Shown here piece after piece: positions 1 to 9,122 of a stretch of 64,000 bases of DNA. Positions within the stretch are counted from its first letter, which is position 1, and the number at the start of each line of letters is the position of its first letter. This DNA is from Aliirhizobium wenxiniae (GTDB lineage: Bacteria > Pseudomonadota > Alphaproteobacteria > Rhizobiales > Rhizobiaceae), in the NCBI RefSeq assembly GCF_019511445.1, contig NZ_JAEUAN010000012.1, positions 1 to 64,000 on the forward strand. The letters are read 5' to 3'. The notes beneath the pieces are model-generated. The model saw only the letters and a list, made by a program, of their open reading frames with translations, had not been told where the DNA came from and searched no databases. A program made the position numbers and the translations under genes.

Positions 1-127
1 TGCCATTGTGGTTCGAGCATTACAACATGCTTCACCCGCACAAAGCTTTGGGATATCGCTCACCGCGCGAGTTCTTAAACCGTCAAACAGAAAACTGATC
101 CTGTCCGGTTTTTATGGGGCAACTCCA
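1..127 (+). mobile_element. Right end of an IS3-family insertion sequence
   Basis: The window opens inside an insertion sequence. The 3' end of its transposase gene stops at 98, and the sequence then runs through a short AT-rich stretch to a GGGGCAACTCCA end at about 116-127. The CA end is the usual IS3-family terminus. The left end lies outside the window, so the exact boundary and any target duplication cannot be checked here. Confidence 0.6.
3..98 (+). CDS. IS3-family transposase OrfB, C-terminal fragment
   Basis: Only the last 31 codons are in the window, read in the frame starting at base 3. They encode a tail containing [19 protein letters not shown]. This is the characteristic C-terminus of the DDE integrase-type OrfB of IS3 elements (consensus H-Y-N..RPH.ALGYRSP.EF). 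OrfB carries out strand transfer of the element, usually made as an OrfAB frameshift fusion. Nothing can be said about whether the upstream part is intact. Confidence 0.8.
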   Translation, partial: PLWFEHYNMLHPHKALGYRSPREFLNRQTEN

Positions 128-241
128 TATCCATTGTTCGATCAGTACGGATTGCACGCCCCCGCGAACTTAGGCCCATCGCGCCCAAGCGATTAGAAAC
201 TGATCGAAACTAAGCGTGCCGATCTTTGCAGGGAGACATAG

Positions 242-1009
242 ATGTCAAAATTTGCCGCTACGATTGCTGTCGCGAATACCCTATTGTTTGGGACTGTAGC
301 CGCTGAGGAATCCAAGCCCACAATCGTCCTTGTGCACGGCGCATTCGCTGATTCATCCAGCTGGAACGGCGTCGTCAACCACCTCAAAAAAGAGGGATAC
401 AAAGCGATTACGGTCGCAAATCCGCTGCGTAGCGTCTCGACCGACGCCAGCTTTGTATCCGATATTCTCGCCAGCATCGAGGGGCCGGAAGTGCTTGTCT
501 GACATCCTTACGGTGGGCAAGTGATCTCGAACGTCGTAAACAAGCACAACAACGTCAAGTCGCTCGTGTACGTGGCAGCCTTCGCGCCGGACACTGGGGA
601 AGCTGCGGCCGATCTGGCGGGCAAATTCCCCGGTGGTACTTTGGGTGAAGCGCTCGCCCCTCTCGTCAAGCTTGCTGGAGGCGGTGTCGATCTTTATATC
701 GACCAGACGAAGTTCCACGACCAGTTCGCGCACGATATATCGGCCGAGGATGCTGCACTGATGGCAATTACGCAACGGCCTATCAACGAAGCGGCACTCG
801 CGGAGAAGTCGCCTAATCCCGCGTGGAAGTTGCTGCCATCCTACTTCGTCTTCGTTGACAGCGACAAAAACATCCCGGCAAAGGCGCTTCGGTTTATGGC
901 CGAGCGGGCTGGCTCAAGGCGCACGGTTGTCGTTAAAGGCGCGTCGCATGTCGTCATGGTCTCGGAACCGAACATTGTGGCAGAGTTAATTGAGAATGCG
1001 GCGAATTAA
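242..1009 (+). pseudogene. Alpha/beta hydrolase, inactivated by an in-frame stop
   Basis: Reading one frame from ATG 242 to the stop at 1009 gives a complete alpha/beta hydrolase of about 255 codons, with a short signal-like N-terminus, the oxyanion-hole segment LVHGAFADSSSWNGV and a C-terminal GASHVVMVSEP that supplies the histidine. The frame is broken by a single TGA at 500-502. That stop falls in the nucleophile elbow: relatives read L-V-G-H-S-Y-G-G, whereas here it reads L-V-stop-H-P-Y-G-G. The glycine codon has become TGA and the catalytic serine is proline. No frameshift is present, so the damage looks recent, but even readthrough would give an enzyme without its nucleophile. The enclosed ORFs 242-502 and 521-1009 are the two halves. 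Confidence 0.8.
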
Positions 1010-1098
1010 CGCTTTCATTTTTATCGAAGTACCCATTGCAGCCTCTAGTGCTGCGATACTGCCCGCAGAGCGTGGACGATGCGGTAGAGGCTCCCATC

Positions 1099-1530
1099 GT
1101 GGGTAACAGAGCAAACCACAGTAGACGCTCCTTTATGGCGGACACTCTGGCGCTCCTCCTGTTCTTCACTGCGACAGGCGTAATCAACGAGCGTATGATT
1201 GCCGCTATGAGTTGGGAGCAAATTTTTAATGCGCGTTTGCTTGGCGCCGTTCTTATGATTCCGGTAGCGCGTCCGTACGGCATTTGGCGCGACTTCCTGA
1301 TGCGACGCGCTTCCGACAAACAGCTCTCTCGCTTATTCTGGAATAGCAGTGCTCTCATCACGTTCCAGGTGCCAATTTACGCCGCGATTCTCGCTCTAAG
1401 CGGCGCGCAAAGCGCTAGTCTACTCAGCGGCACTCTTGGCGCTACGGTCATGAGGCTGGTGCTTGGACCGCCCTATGGTGCATTCCTTAATTGGGTGAGA
1501 AGTTGTTTCGGGCTTCCGAAGGGGGAGTGA
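1099..1530 (+). CDS. alaE: AlaE-like L-alanine exporter
   Basis: A predicted inner-membrane protein of 143 residues, close to the 149 of E. coli AlaE, which exports L-alanine by proton antiport. Shared features are the N-terminal ADT motif before the first membrane helix, M-S-W-E-Q-x-F-x-x-R-L before the second, the central RPYGIWRDFLMR, and TFQVPIYAAIL opening the third. Start: GTG 1099 is preferred because AGAGG lies 8 bases upstream and the resulting 12-residue cytoplasmic lead matches AlaE. The frame stays open back to TTG 1036. It is a single gene between a dead hydrolase and a nitronate monooxygenase. The family call is firm, the substrate is inferred. Confidence 0.8.
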   Translation: MGNRANHSRRSFMADTLALLLFFTATGVINERMIAAMSWEQIFNARLLGAVLMIPVARPYGIWRDFLMRRASDKQLSRLFWNSSALITFQVPIYAAILALSGAQSASLLSGTLGATVMRLVLGPPYGAFLNWVRSCFGLPKGE

Positions 1531-1611
1531 AGCCGATGTCATTAAACCTTTGACACTTGGAAGAGTTCAAGAATCGACTTTGGTCAACAGTGCAAGAGAT
1601 ATGAGGACGGC

Positions 1612-2685
1612 ATGATTGAACTCCTTCAGACCGAGCACCCGGTGGTGCAGGCGCCGATGGCTGGAATATCCACCCCCGCGCTAGTAGCTGCCGTTTCCAA
1701 CGCAGGCGGTTTGGGATCTCTGGGCTTAGGAGCAAGTTCCGTCAGCCAATCGCGAGCCGCAATAGTTCATACCCGCACACTTACCGATAAACCCTTTAAT
1801 GTGAACGTATTTTGCCACAGGCCGCCGGAACGGGATGAACTCGTAGAGAGGGCTTGGATCCGGCACTTTTCCGGTTTGTTTGAGGAATTCGGAGTAAAGG
1901 CGCCGAGAGCGCTGAATGAGATTTATCAGAGCTTCCTGGTAGATGAGCAAGCATTTCTGATGCTGCTGGAATTGCGCCCGCCAATCGTAAGCTTTCATTT
2001 CGGCATTCCTTCATTCGACCGGATAGCCGCCTTAAGGACAGCTGGCATCACTACACTCGCGAGCGTAACCAGCCGGGAGGAGGCGAGAATTGCTGAAGCT
2101 GCCGCGATAGACGGGATCATCGCACAGGGCTATGAGGCTGGAGGCCATCGAAGCGTATTCGATCCGCAAGGTGATGACGATCAGCTAAGTACCTTTGCGT
2201 TGGTGCAGCGGTTAGTGCGAGATGTCGATCTTCCGGTAATCGCGGCCGGCGGCATTATGGATGGCGCCGGAATAAGTGTCGCGCTCAGGCATGGCGCTGT
2301 TGCCGCTCAACTTGGAACAGCTTTCATTCTGTGCCCGGAAAGTTCAGCTGAACTCGCATACAAAGAAAGGCTCAGAGCCTCGGAGTCATGCCCTACGACC
2401 ATGACTTCGGTGATTTCTGGTCGACCTGCTCGTGGGTTTATCAACGACTTAATCACGCATGGAGAGGGCCCAAATAGCCCGTTGCCGGCTAGCTACCCCC
2501 TAGCCTACGACTTGGCAAAACAGCTGCATTCGGCAGCTGCCATGCGAGGTAACTTTGAATTTTCCAGTTACTGGGCCGGGAAAGGAGCGCCCTACGCCCG
2601 CGAGTTACCTGCAGCAGAGCTGATGCAAACTTTGATAAGGGAACTTAGGTTTGCGTCTGATTTAAGCATTCTTTCCGGGAGATAG
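1612..2685 (+). CDS. Nitronate monooxygenase (2-nitropropane dioxygenase family)
   Basis: An FMN-dependent TIM-barrel flavoprotein of 357 residues that would oxidise alkyl nitronates (for example propionate-3-nitronate) to carbonyl compounds and nitrite. Seen in the sequence are the N-terminal signature VVQAPMAGISTPALVAAVS followed by NAGGLGSLG, the central IAQGYEAGGHR, which holds the proposed catalytic histidine, and the phosphate-binding VIAAGGIMDG and GAVAAQLGTAF segments. ATG 1612 follows a GAGGA sequence. It is cytosolic with no partner gene. The length and motif order match class I NMOs, and some members reduce quinones or act on other substrates. Confidence 0.85.
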   Translation: MIELLQTEHPVVQAPMAGISTPALVAAVSNAGGLGSLGLGASSVSQSRAAIVHTRTLTDKPFNVNVFCHRPPERDELVERAWIRHFSGLFEEFGVKAPRALNEIYQSFLVDEQAFLMLLELRPPIVSFHFGIPSFDRIAALRTAGITTLASVTSREEARIAEAAAIDGIIAQGYEAGGHRSVFDPQGDDDQLSTFALVQRLVRDVDLPVIAAGGIMDGAGISVALRHGAVAAQLGTAFILCPESSAELAYKERLRASESCPTTMTSVISGRPARGFINDLITHGEGPNSPLPASYPLAYDLAKQLHSAAAMRGNFEFSSYWAGKGAPYARELPAAELMQTLIRELRFASDLSILSGR

Positions 2686-3234
2686 GCTACAGTCATGCAC
2701 AATTATCCTTCACCATCATCGCTGACAGCACGTCCGATTTCTTCTTTCTCGTTCATTTGCGCGGCGTGAGCCGTGTTTCAGATATGCGCTGCCTCAGCGA
2801 TCGAATCTTTCGGACGATCGGATCGAACGTGCCGACAGCGCTAGAATGATGATATTTCTTAAGTCATTCGGCACCCGTTCGATTGCGAAGCGGATTGTAG
2901 CTTACGAACAAGCGGAGGTCTTCTATCGACCGGAGTGGTCTTTGAAACGGCCAGCACGTAAGGTCGTAGCCGTGTCAACGGATTTGACCCACGAAAGCGC
3001 TCTAAGCCATTTACTCGAGCTACGATATAGTCAGCGACGACGCGTTCTAGGATGTTTTGTGGAGCGGACAAGAATCCTTCACGCTAGATGCGGACGAGAT
3101 AAGAAGCCCGCTTGGTCGCCGTTTTATTGAGCATGGCGAACTGATTCAGCTACACGGCAGGACCTTGTTATCTGTCCTAGCAATGCGATAGTGCCGCACC
3201 ATGGCAAACATCGTCGCATAACGAGGAATGCAAA
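2686..3234 (+). other. Intergenic stretch, no gene recognised
   Basis: About 550 bases lie between the nitronate monooxygenase and a LysR gene. A 94-codon plus-strand ORF at 2846-3130 and a 70-codon minus-strand ORF at 2859-3071 overlap each other. Neither has a good ribosome site or resembles a known family. The LysR gene's own promoter should be in the last 100 bases. Confidence 0.5.
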
Positions 3235-4173
3235 TTGAACGTTGAAGATATGCGAACCTTTGTGGAAGTCGCGGACACTGGTGGAGTTTCCGCGGCAGCA
3301 AGACGGCTCGGTGTTCCAAAATCGATGGTTAGCCGACAACTGCATCGACTGGAAGCCAAGCTCGGCGTCCAGCTTCTGGCGCGCACGACCCGCGGTGCCT
3401 CGTTGACTGAAGCGGGTGCAACATTTCGCGATCACGCGGCTAGCGTGTGCGCGGAGATAGACGCAGCAAGAGAGATGATTGTTCCAATGGGTGATCTACG
3501 TGGTCTTCTAAGGATCGCAGCCCCGCTTTCTTTTGGACCGACACATTTTGCACCCGTGTTCATCGAAATGGCGAAACGTCATCCCAATCTCCGGATTCAC
3601 ATCAGTTTTAGTGATCATGCTGTTGATCTCGCCACCGATGGGTTCGATTGCGCGATTCGCCTCGGCCGATCTGAACATCCTGGTTTAAATTCTCATCGTG
3701 TCGGGCTTATTTTCGGGAAAGTCGTCGCCAGTCCGGCCTACATTGAAGAGCACGGATCGCCGGAAACTTTGGAGGAGCTTGTTTCAAATCACGTCGCCCT
3801 GACGCAAGGAGATGAGGCGTGGCAGCTTATAGACGGCGACAAGGTCGTCTCGATCAAGCCAATTGGCCGGTTCAGAGCGGATAACGGGATCGCCCTAGTC
3901 GCCGCAGCACTTGAAGGGCTGGGAGTCGCTATTCTTCCTACTGGTCTTATCAGCCATCACTTGGCTTTGGGCACGTTAGTGCCAGTGCTGACAGATTTTC
4001 CTGTTCCTGAAGCTGGCATAGATGTTGTGTGTTTACATTCGAAGTATGCAGCACGAAAAATACAGGTGCTTACAGAAATGCTCTCAGAGAGTTTTGACCA
4101 CAGTCCGGTCTCGGGGGCGCCTTTCGAACAGTCGCTGGCGGTAGCAGGGTCGAACCGAGCGATTGATAAATGA
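3235..4173 (+). CDS. LysR-family transcriptional regulator
   Basis: A 312-residue regulator with a winged helix-turn-helix in residues 1-60 (MRTFVEVADTGGVSAAARRL, then a recognition helix SMVSRQLHRLE) and a periplasmic-binding-protein-like effector domain from about residue 90. Start is TTG 3235, preceded by GAGGA, with an in-frame ATG at 3250. The protein belongs to the CrgA/DsdC-like branch whose effector domain begins GLLRIAAP. It is a close paralogue of the next gene, with the same motif order throughout, and the two converge with stops a base or two apart (4173 and 4175). Its target is unknown; neighbours suggest a redox or hydrolase gene nearby. Confidence 0.85.
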   Translation: MNVEDMRTFVEVADTGGVSAAARRLGVPKSMVSRQLHRLEAKLGVQLLARTTRGASLTEAGATFRDHAASVCAEIDAAREMIVPMGDLRGLLRIAAPLSFGPTHFAPVFIEMAKRHPNLRIHISFSDHAVDLATDGFDCAIRLGRSEHPGLNSHRVGLIFGKVVASPAYIEEHGSPETLEELVSNHVALTQGDEAWQLIDGDKVVSIKPIGRFRADNGIALVAAALEGLGVAILPTGLISHHLALGTLVPVLTDFPVPEAGIDVVCLHSKYAARKIQVLTEMLSESFDHSPVSGAPFEQSLAVAGSNRAIDK

Positions 4174-4174
4174 A

Positions 4175-5065
4175 TCAAGGCCCATCGGCGAAACGAGTCA
4201 ATTCTGGTTCGAGGGTCTCGATAAGCATTTCCGTCAGTACTCTCACCTTTCGGTTAGGCTGTAGTCCAGGTGGCCGGACCACGAAGATGCCTGCTCGCGG
4301 CAGAGGATAGCGCGCCAGAACTGGAACTAAAGTCCCAGCAGCCAGATGATCGTGAATGAATTGGTTGGCCAACGCAGCTATACCGAGACCTGCGGCGGCG
4401 GCGGCGGCAAGAGCAGTCCCGCTGTCTGCTTTGAAGCGCCCTTTTGGCTTTATGACAATGAGTTTATCACCATCCATGAGCTTCCATGTATCCGCCCCTA
4501 GCAGTACTTGATGTGAGAACAAATCGTCCAAGGTTTCTGGACGACCGTTTTTGCGTAAATATTCCGGGCTCGCTACGAGTTTTCCATGAAGAGGCCCGAT
4601 GCGGCGGGCGATTAGATTCGAGTCGTCAAGGAAGCCAACCCGAATGCCACAATCGAAACCCTGACTTACAAGATCAACGAAGCGATCAGTGTATGATGTA
4701 TGGATTTGGAGTTGAGGGTGCCTTTTTCCCATCTCTGCCAAAACGGGCGCGAAATGGGTCGGCCCGAAGGAAAGGGGGGCCGCTACGCGGAGGAGCCCTC
4801 GAAGCTCACCAGGCGGTAGTATGGTTTCCTTTGCCGAATCGAGCTCGGCGCAAACCCTTGTGGCATAATCGTAAAACGTCGTACCGGCATCAGTCAAAGA
4901 TAACCCACGCGCTGATCTTATAAAAAGCTGGGCACCAAGCGAAGTCTCAAGTCGGGCAACACCACGACTTACCATCGACTTTGAAATCCCAAGTCGTTGC
5001 GCCGCTGGAGCTACGCCTCCAGAATCAGCAACTTCAAGGAATGTCCTCAGATCATCAGTGTCCAT
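4175..5065 (-). CDS. LysR-family transcriptional regulator (paralogue)
   Basis: A 296-residue LysR regulator. The N-terminal helix-turn-helix reads DLRTFLEVADSGGVAPAAQR and continues with SMVSRGVARLE. The effector domain starts GLLRVAAPLSFGPTHFAPV, nearly the same words as in the convergent neighbour at 3235-4173, which marks the two as duplicates. ATG 5065 is chosen because AGGAG sits 8 bases upstream; the open frame extends to 5104. It lies tail to tail with its paralogue. Upstream is a decayed luciferase-like monooxygenase that may once have been its target. Confidence 0.85.
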   Translation of the reverse strand: MDTDDLRTFLEVADSGGVAPAAQRLGISKSMVSRGVARLETSLGAQLFIRSARGLSLTDAGTTFYDYATRVCAELDSAKETILPPGELRGLLRVAAPLSFGPTHFAPVLAEMGKRHPQLQIHTSYTDRFVDLVSQGFDCGIRVGFLDDSNLIARRIGPLHGKLVASPEYLRKNGRPETLDDLFSHQVLLGADTWKLMDGDKLIVIKPKGRFKADSGTALAAAAAAGLGIAALANQFIHDHLAAGTLVPVLARYPLPRAGIFVVRPPGLQPNRKVRVLTEMLIETLEPELTRFADGP

Positions 5066-5221
5066 TACAGATATCTCCTTAAAGACGCTCAATGCGAGAC
5101 ACATCGCCTGACCCGGGCTTGGAACTCGCTCCGTCCGCTCCTAACACAAGGTTGTTAGTATGGTGCCCGGTTGATTGTGAGGTCAAATGGTATACTGCTG
5201 CATCTCTCGATGCTGCCGCAG

Positions 5222-6196
5222 CTATCGAGCCAACTTCAGCGCTCTTATGGCGGCTGCTAATTCAACTCCTAGAAGTTGAATCGATCGTACCATCGCTGCG
5301 GATTCGGACGCTGCGGACGTCATTTGGAAGGCGACGCGGGAAATCCCTCCAAGTACGTCACTAGCGTGTCTTAGCTTCGCCGCTACCGTAGCCGGATTAC
5401 CAACTAAAAATGCCCACGAGAGCTCGTCAGCTCATCAAATTGTACGCGTTGGTTCCTGTACGCCGCGCTCACGCGCATATTTGCCTACCATTCTAGCCCA
5501 TCCAGGAAAAAATATATTCTGTGCTTCACTGTCGCTGTCTGCCAGGAAACGCATTGCGTGCACTCCCACCTTCAACTTAACCGGGTCATGCCCGGCACGC
5601 CGCCCTGCCTCGCGATAGAGATCTACAAGAGATCGGAATTGTTCGAACGTCCCTCCGATGATTGCGATCATCAGCGGCAAGCCGAGGTCTCCCGCTCGTT
5701 TAAAGGATTCCGGCGTGCCGCCCACGCCTATCCATATGGGTAACTGTGGCTGATGCGACCGCGGGAATACGCCTTGCCCTCTCAACGAAGAACGAAAACG
5801 TCCCTGCGTCGTAATACTGCAACGGTAAACCGAACAACGGAAAGGCCTCCACAGATGATCCTCTCCCGACGACCACTTCGGCGCGCCCGCGCGAAATGAG
5901 ATCAAGTGTGGCAAACTCCTGAAAGACCCGCACCGGATCGGCCGCGCTCAAAACGGTGACGGCACTTGTTAGTTTAATCCGCCGAGTGCGAGCAGCCGCA
6001 GCAGCCAAAATAACCGCAGGTGCTGAGTCGAGGAATTCACTTCGATGATGCTCGCCAATACCGAAGAAGTCGAGATCGACGCTGTCAGCGACCTCGACTT
6101 CCTCAAGGAGGCTAGCCATCCGATCGGCACCCGCGGGCATTTTCCGGTTGCGGAATTTGGAAAGAAGCCAGCGAAGCTGTGGATACCAATGTCCAT
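5222..6196 (-). pseudogene. Luciferase-like (LLM class) flavin monooxygenase, decayed
   Basis: Pieces of one LLM-class FMN-dependent oxidoreductase are spread over all three minus frames. The start ([10 protein letters not shown]) is at 6196. The next piece, with [18 protein letters not shown] and [15 protein letters not shown], lies in 6140-5760. A third frame (5760-5440) holds [17 protein letters not shown] and VHAMRFLADS. After another shift in a run of five Ts near 5409-5413 the C-terminus continues as VGNPATVAAKLRHASDVLGG to a stop at 5222-5224. At least three frameshifts are needed, so no functional enzyme is expected. The order and content match a full-length family member of about 330 residues. 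Confidence 0.75.
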
Positions 6197-6308
6197 GGGA
6201 ATTGCGTCTTTAGCCTAAGTGAGCTGAGTGCGATGTTGGTAGACCGGCTTGAAGGTGGCGAGGGTTCAGTGGAGTTTGATCCAGCCACCGATCCTCGCCC
6301 GTACCAGC

Positions 6309-6971
6309 TTAGAAACCGGAGCTTTCCAGTGACTCGACTGGGGTTTTAAGCAGTTGCTGCTCCCAAAGGAACGCGATGCCGATACCGGGTTCAAACTCCT
6401 TGAGCACTTCCACGAATGCGTCAGTGTGCTCGGTCCGAGCATGGTCTCGGTACCATTCGGATGCGAGCGCCAACCATGTCATAACATTGGCTCCCGCAGC
6501 GATCATTCGCTGGACGGCTCGCTCGTGCGATTCAACGGATACGCCACCGCAAGCGTCAGTAATCACTGTCACGTCCCAACCTTCGCCGAGAGCGTGAATA
6601 ACCGGCATGGCGACGCAAATCTCGGTGTAGAGTCCCGCAATAATAAGCTGTTTGCGACCGGTTGCCTTCACAAGATCAACAACCTTCTTATCTTCCCACG
6701 TGTTGAGGGTGGTGCGATCAATGACTTCCTGGTCGGGAAATATCCCTGTGATTTGAGGGAAGATCAGTCCACCACGATCGGCTACGACGCTCGTGATAAT
6801 CGTCGGCACACCAAACGCCTTGGCCGACTTGGTCAAACCGGCTGTGCTTGCTACTACATCTCTTGGAGAGTGGCTGTTTACGTTCGCAAGCTGAAAGGGC
6901 TGATGATCGATCAGGACAAGCACCGATTCCTCTGGGCGAAGTAGCGAGTTGAGTCCATTGCGCAAGCTCAT
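6309..6971 (-). CDS. Isochorismatase-family cysteine hydrolase (YcaC-like)
   Basis: A 220-residue cytosolic hydrolase of the isochorismatase superfamily. Seen are the N-terminal catalytic Asp in VLVLIDHQPFQ, the mid-protein R-T-T-L-N-T-W, and the nucleophile Cys in IIAGLYTEICVAMP. Close relatives are annotated as YcaC-like hydrolases of unknown substrate; they form octamers. ATG 6971 is preferred over the upstream frame start at 7007 because AAGGA lies 7 bases before it. The C-terminal region keeps the family's W-x-x-D tail (EWYRDHARTEH). It stands alone and transcribes away from the PQQ module. The reaction is not predictable from sequence. Confidence 0.8.
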   Translation of the reverse strand: MSLRNGLNSLLRPEESVLVLIDHQPFQLANVNSHSPRDVVASTAGLTKSAKAFGVPTIITSVVADRGGLIFPQITGIFPDQEVIDRTTLNTWEDKKVVDLVKATGRKQLIIAGLYTEICVAMPVIHALGEGWDVTVITDACGGVSVESHERAVQRMIAAGANVMTWLALASEWYRDHARTEHTDAFVEVLKEFEPGIGIAFLWEQQLLKTPVESLESSGF

Positions 6972-7274
6972 GATAATCCTTTGATTTTGAAGTTGACCGG
7001 TTAGCAACGATCACGTTGCCGAAGAGAACGTGTCATCCGGGTTCCGTGTCAGCTAGTCAGGCTTCGCGCTACACTCTGTCGCGCTTCGCGGAACGCTGCG
7101 ATGTCAGACGCTCGCTCACCGGACCTTCGATGCTTGAAAAGCTACCCCGCTGGTGAGGATAAGGGGCCGTGCCCGACTGCCTGTTCCTATTTATGCGACA
7201 CACTTCCTCGCAACGTGCGACTGTTGGCAAACCTTCGTCGACGCTACGGTTAGGCATCACCAAGGAGGAATGAT

Positions 7275-9026
7275 GTGGTCAACAATTCAACCGCCAGAGC
7301 AGAAGCCCATCGCGAGGCTTCCGTTGCGAACACTGACATTGATCTTATCAATTTGCGGTCGGCAGGCGTATCAGGCGAGACACCTACGTCCGCTTTAAAG
7401 CCAAACGAACAAGCAGCTGAGAAGAGAATGGGAGGGAGCAGACAACTCCTCTTGTCCCTGTCAGCGCTTGTGGCGTTTTCGGGATCGGTTGCTCATGCTG
7501 ACCCGAAACCGGTGAACGAAAACAATTGGCCATCTTACAACAGAACGCTGGCAGGCGACCGATATTCGCCGCTTGATGAAATCAGCCAGGACAATGTTGC
7601 CAACCTGACGCGCAAATGTGAATACGCCCTTCCGGAACCAGCATCGTTCCAGACCGGTCCTCTGGTGATCGACGGTGTTCTCTACTTCACCTCACCCAGC
7701 GGGTCTTTCGCGGTCGACGCTGCGACCTGCGAGGAGCGCTGGCGCGTCACCCATTCCGTACCAAAAGGCGAGGGCGTTATCTCGGCAAACCGCGGCTTTG
7801 CCTATCTCGATGGCAAGCTGTATCGGGGCACCATGGAGGGGCATGTGCTTGCACTCTCTGCAGAGGATGGCCGGACGGTATGGGATGCCCGGATCCCTGA
7901 CGCTGGCCCGGGCGTCACCATACCTATGGCGCCGATCGCTGCCGACGGCAAGGTTTTCGTCGGCAATGCCGGCGGTGACCGCGCCAATGTCAGGGGGCAC
8001 GTCTATGCGTATGACGCGCAGACAGGCAGCCTGCTTTGGCGCTTCGAGGTGATCCCTGACACGCCCGAGATCCGGGCGACTTGGAAAATGCCTCAGGGCA
8101 ACCCGCTTTCGGGCGGTGGTGTGTGGGTCTCTCTCAGTTATGATGAGGAGACGGGCGTCGTTTATGCGCCCACCGGCAATCCCGCGCCAGATTTCGACGC
8201 CGAACTTCGCGAAGGCGACAACCTGTATGTTAACTCGATCATCGCCATCGATGGTGAAACAGGCAAGCGGATCACCCACAACCAAGTCGTAAAACGCGAC
8301 TTCCACGATTGGGGCGTTAGTGCTGCTCCAGCGCTTGTTACGACTGCCCGCGGGCGCAAAATCGCGGCTTCTGCTAATAAGGATGGACTGCTCACGGTCC
8401 TTGACAGAACGAATCTCAAAGCAGGTTTACCTTTCGTTTATGCGCAGCCAACGACTACACGCTTAAACGGCGATGTGCCGCTTTCCCGCGAGCGCCCTAC
8501 AAAATTTTGCCCAGGGTTATTCGGCGGGACTGAATGGAACGGCGCTGCGTACCATCCCGCTGAAAACACCCTATTCGTCGGTGCTGTCGATTGGTGCTCA
8601 ACAGTGACGCTCCAGTCCCGTGACGCTCCTGTTCCGCCTACAGGCGATATTTGGCTCGGGGTTCTCGAGCCTCTCAACAAAGTTCTCGCAGACTGGTCGA
8701 CAGCACGTGGCTGGCTCACCGCTTTCGATGCCGACACGGGCGACATACGCTGGAAGCTGGAGACACCGAAACCCGTCCTTGCCGGCATCACCCCTACGGC
8801 AACCGGACTGGTCTTCGCAGCCGACCTTTCCGGCAACCTGTTCGCACTCGACGCGGCAAGCGGTAAGCGGTTGTGGAACGACAATCTGGGCCAGCCTCTC
8901 GGCGGTGGCCTCATAACCTATCGGGCGGGCGAAAAGCAGTTCGTGGCGGCGGCCGTTGGCAATGGCGGCGGGGTCTGGCCGATCGACGTGACGCGCAGCA
9001 GCATCGTCGTCTACGGCCTCCCCTAA
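7275..9026 (+). CDS. PQQ-dependent quinoprotein dehydrogenase
   Basis: A secreted eight-bladed beta-propeller dehydrogenase of the quinoprotein alcohol/glucose dehydrogenase family that uses pyrroloquinoline quinone to oxidise an alcohol or sugar in the periplasm. Seen are the N-terminal W-P-S-Y-N then RYSPLDEISQDNVANL, repeated tryptophan-docking blades ending in L-W-R/R-W-K, the active-site region RDFHDWGVSAAPAL, and a final blade GNGGGVWPID. The hydrophobic stretch ending S-V-A-H-A-D is a signal peptide. GTG 7275 has AAGGAGG 6 bases upstream. ATG 7428 would start directly at the signal peptide and may be the true start. There is no CxxCH haem motif and no vicinal Cys-Cys of methanol dehydrogenases. 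Its cofactor genes follow 2 kb downstream. Confidence 0.85.
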   Translation: MVNNSTARAEAHREASVANTDIDLINLRSAGVSGETPTSALKPNEQAAEKRMGGSRQLLLSLSALVAFSGSVAHADPKPVNENNWPSYNRTLAGDRYSPLDEISQDNVANLTRKCEYALPEPASFQTGPLVIDGVLYFTSPSGSFAVDAATCEERWRVTHSVPKGEGVISANRGFAYLDGKLYRGTMEGHVLALSAEDGRTVWDARIPDAGPGVTIPMAPIAADGKVFVGNAGGDRANVRGHVYAYDAQTGSLLWRFEVIPDTPEIRATWKMPQGNPLSGGGVWVSLSYDEETGVVYAPTGNPAPDFDAELREGDNLYVNSIIAIDGETGKRITHNQVVKRDFHDWGVSAAPALVTTARGRKIAASANKDGLLTVLDRTNLKAGLPFVYAQPTTTRLNGDVPLSRERPTKFCPGLFGGTEWNGAAYHPAENTLFVGAVDWCSTVTLQSRDAPVPPTGDIWLGVLEPLNKVLADWSTARGWLTAFDADTGDIRWKLETPKPVLAGITPTATGLVFAADLSGNLFALDAASGKRLWNDNLGQPLGGGLITYRAGEKQFVAAAVGNGGGVWPIDVTRSSIVVYGLP

Positions 9027-9122
9027 CGCGAAAACATTGAACGAACCGGCGGTCTCGCAACTCGGTACGCCGCTATTTTGCTTAGACCGCAGCTTTCCAC
9101 GAACCAACCGAACAGGTGATTC

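Noticed and set aside
2846..3130. 94-codon open frame between the nitronate monooxygenase and LysR
   Set aside because: No family resemblance, no convincing ribosome site and an overlapping frame on the other strand.
7692..8306. Long minus-strand open frame inside the quinoprotein dehydrogenase
   Set aside because: Shadow of a high-GC coding gene; no start signal or family.
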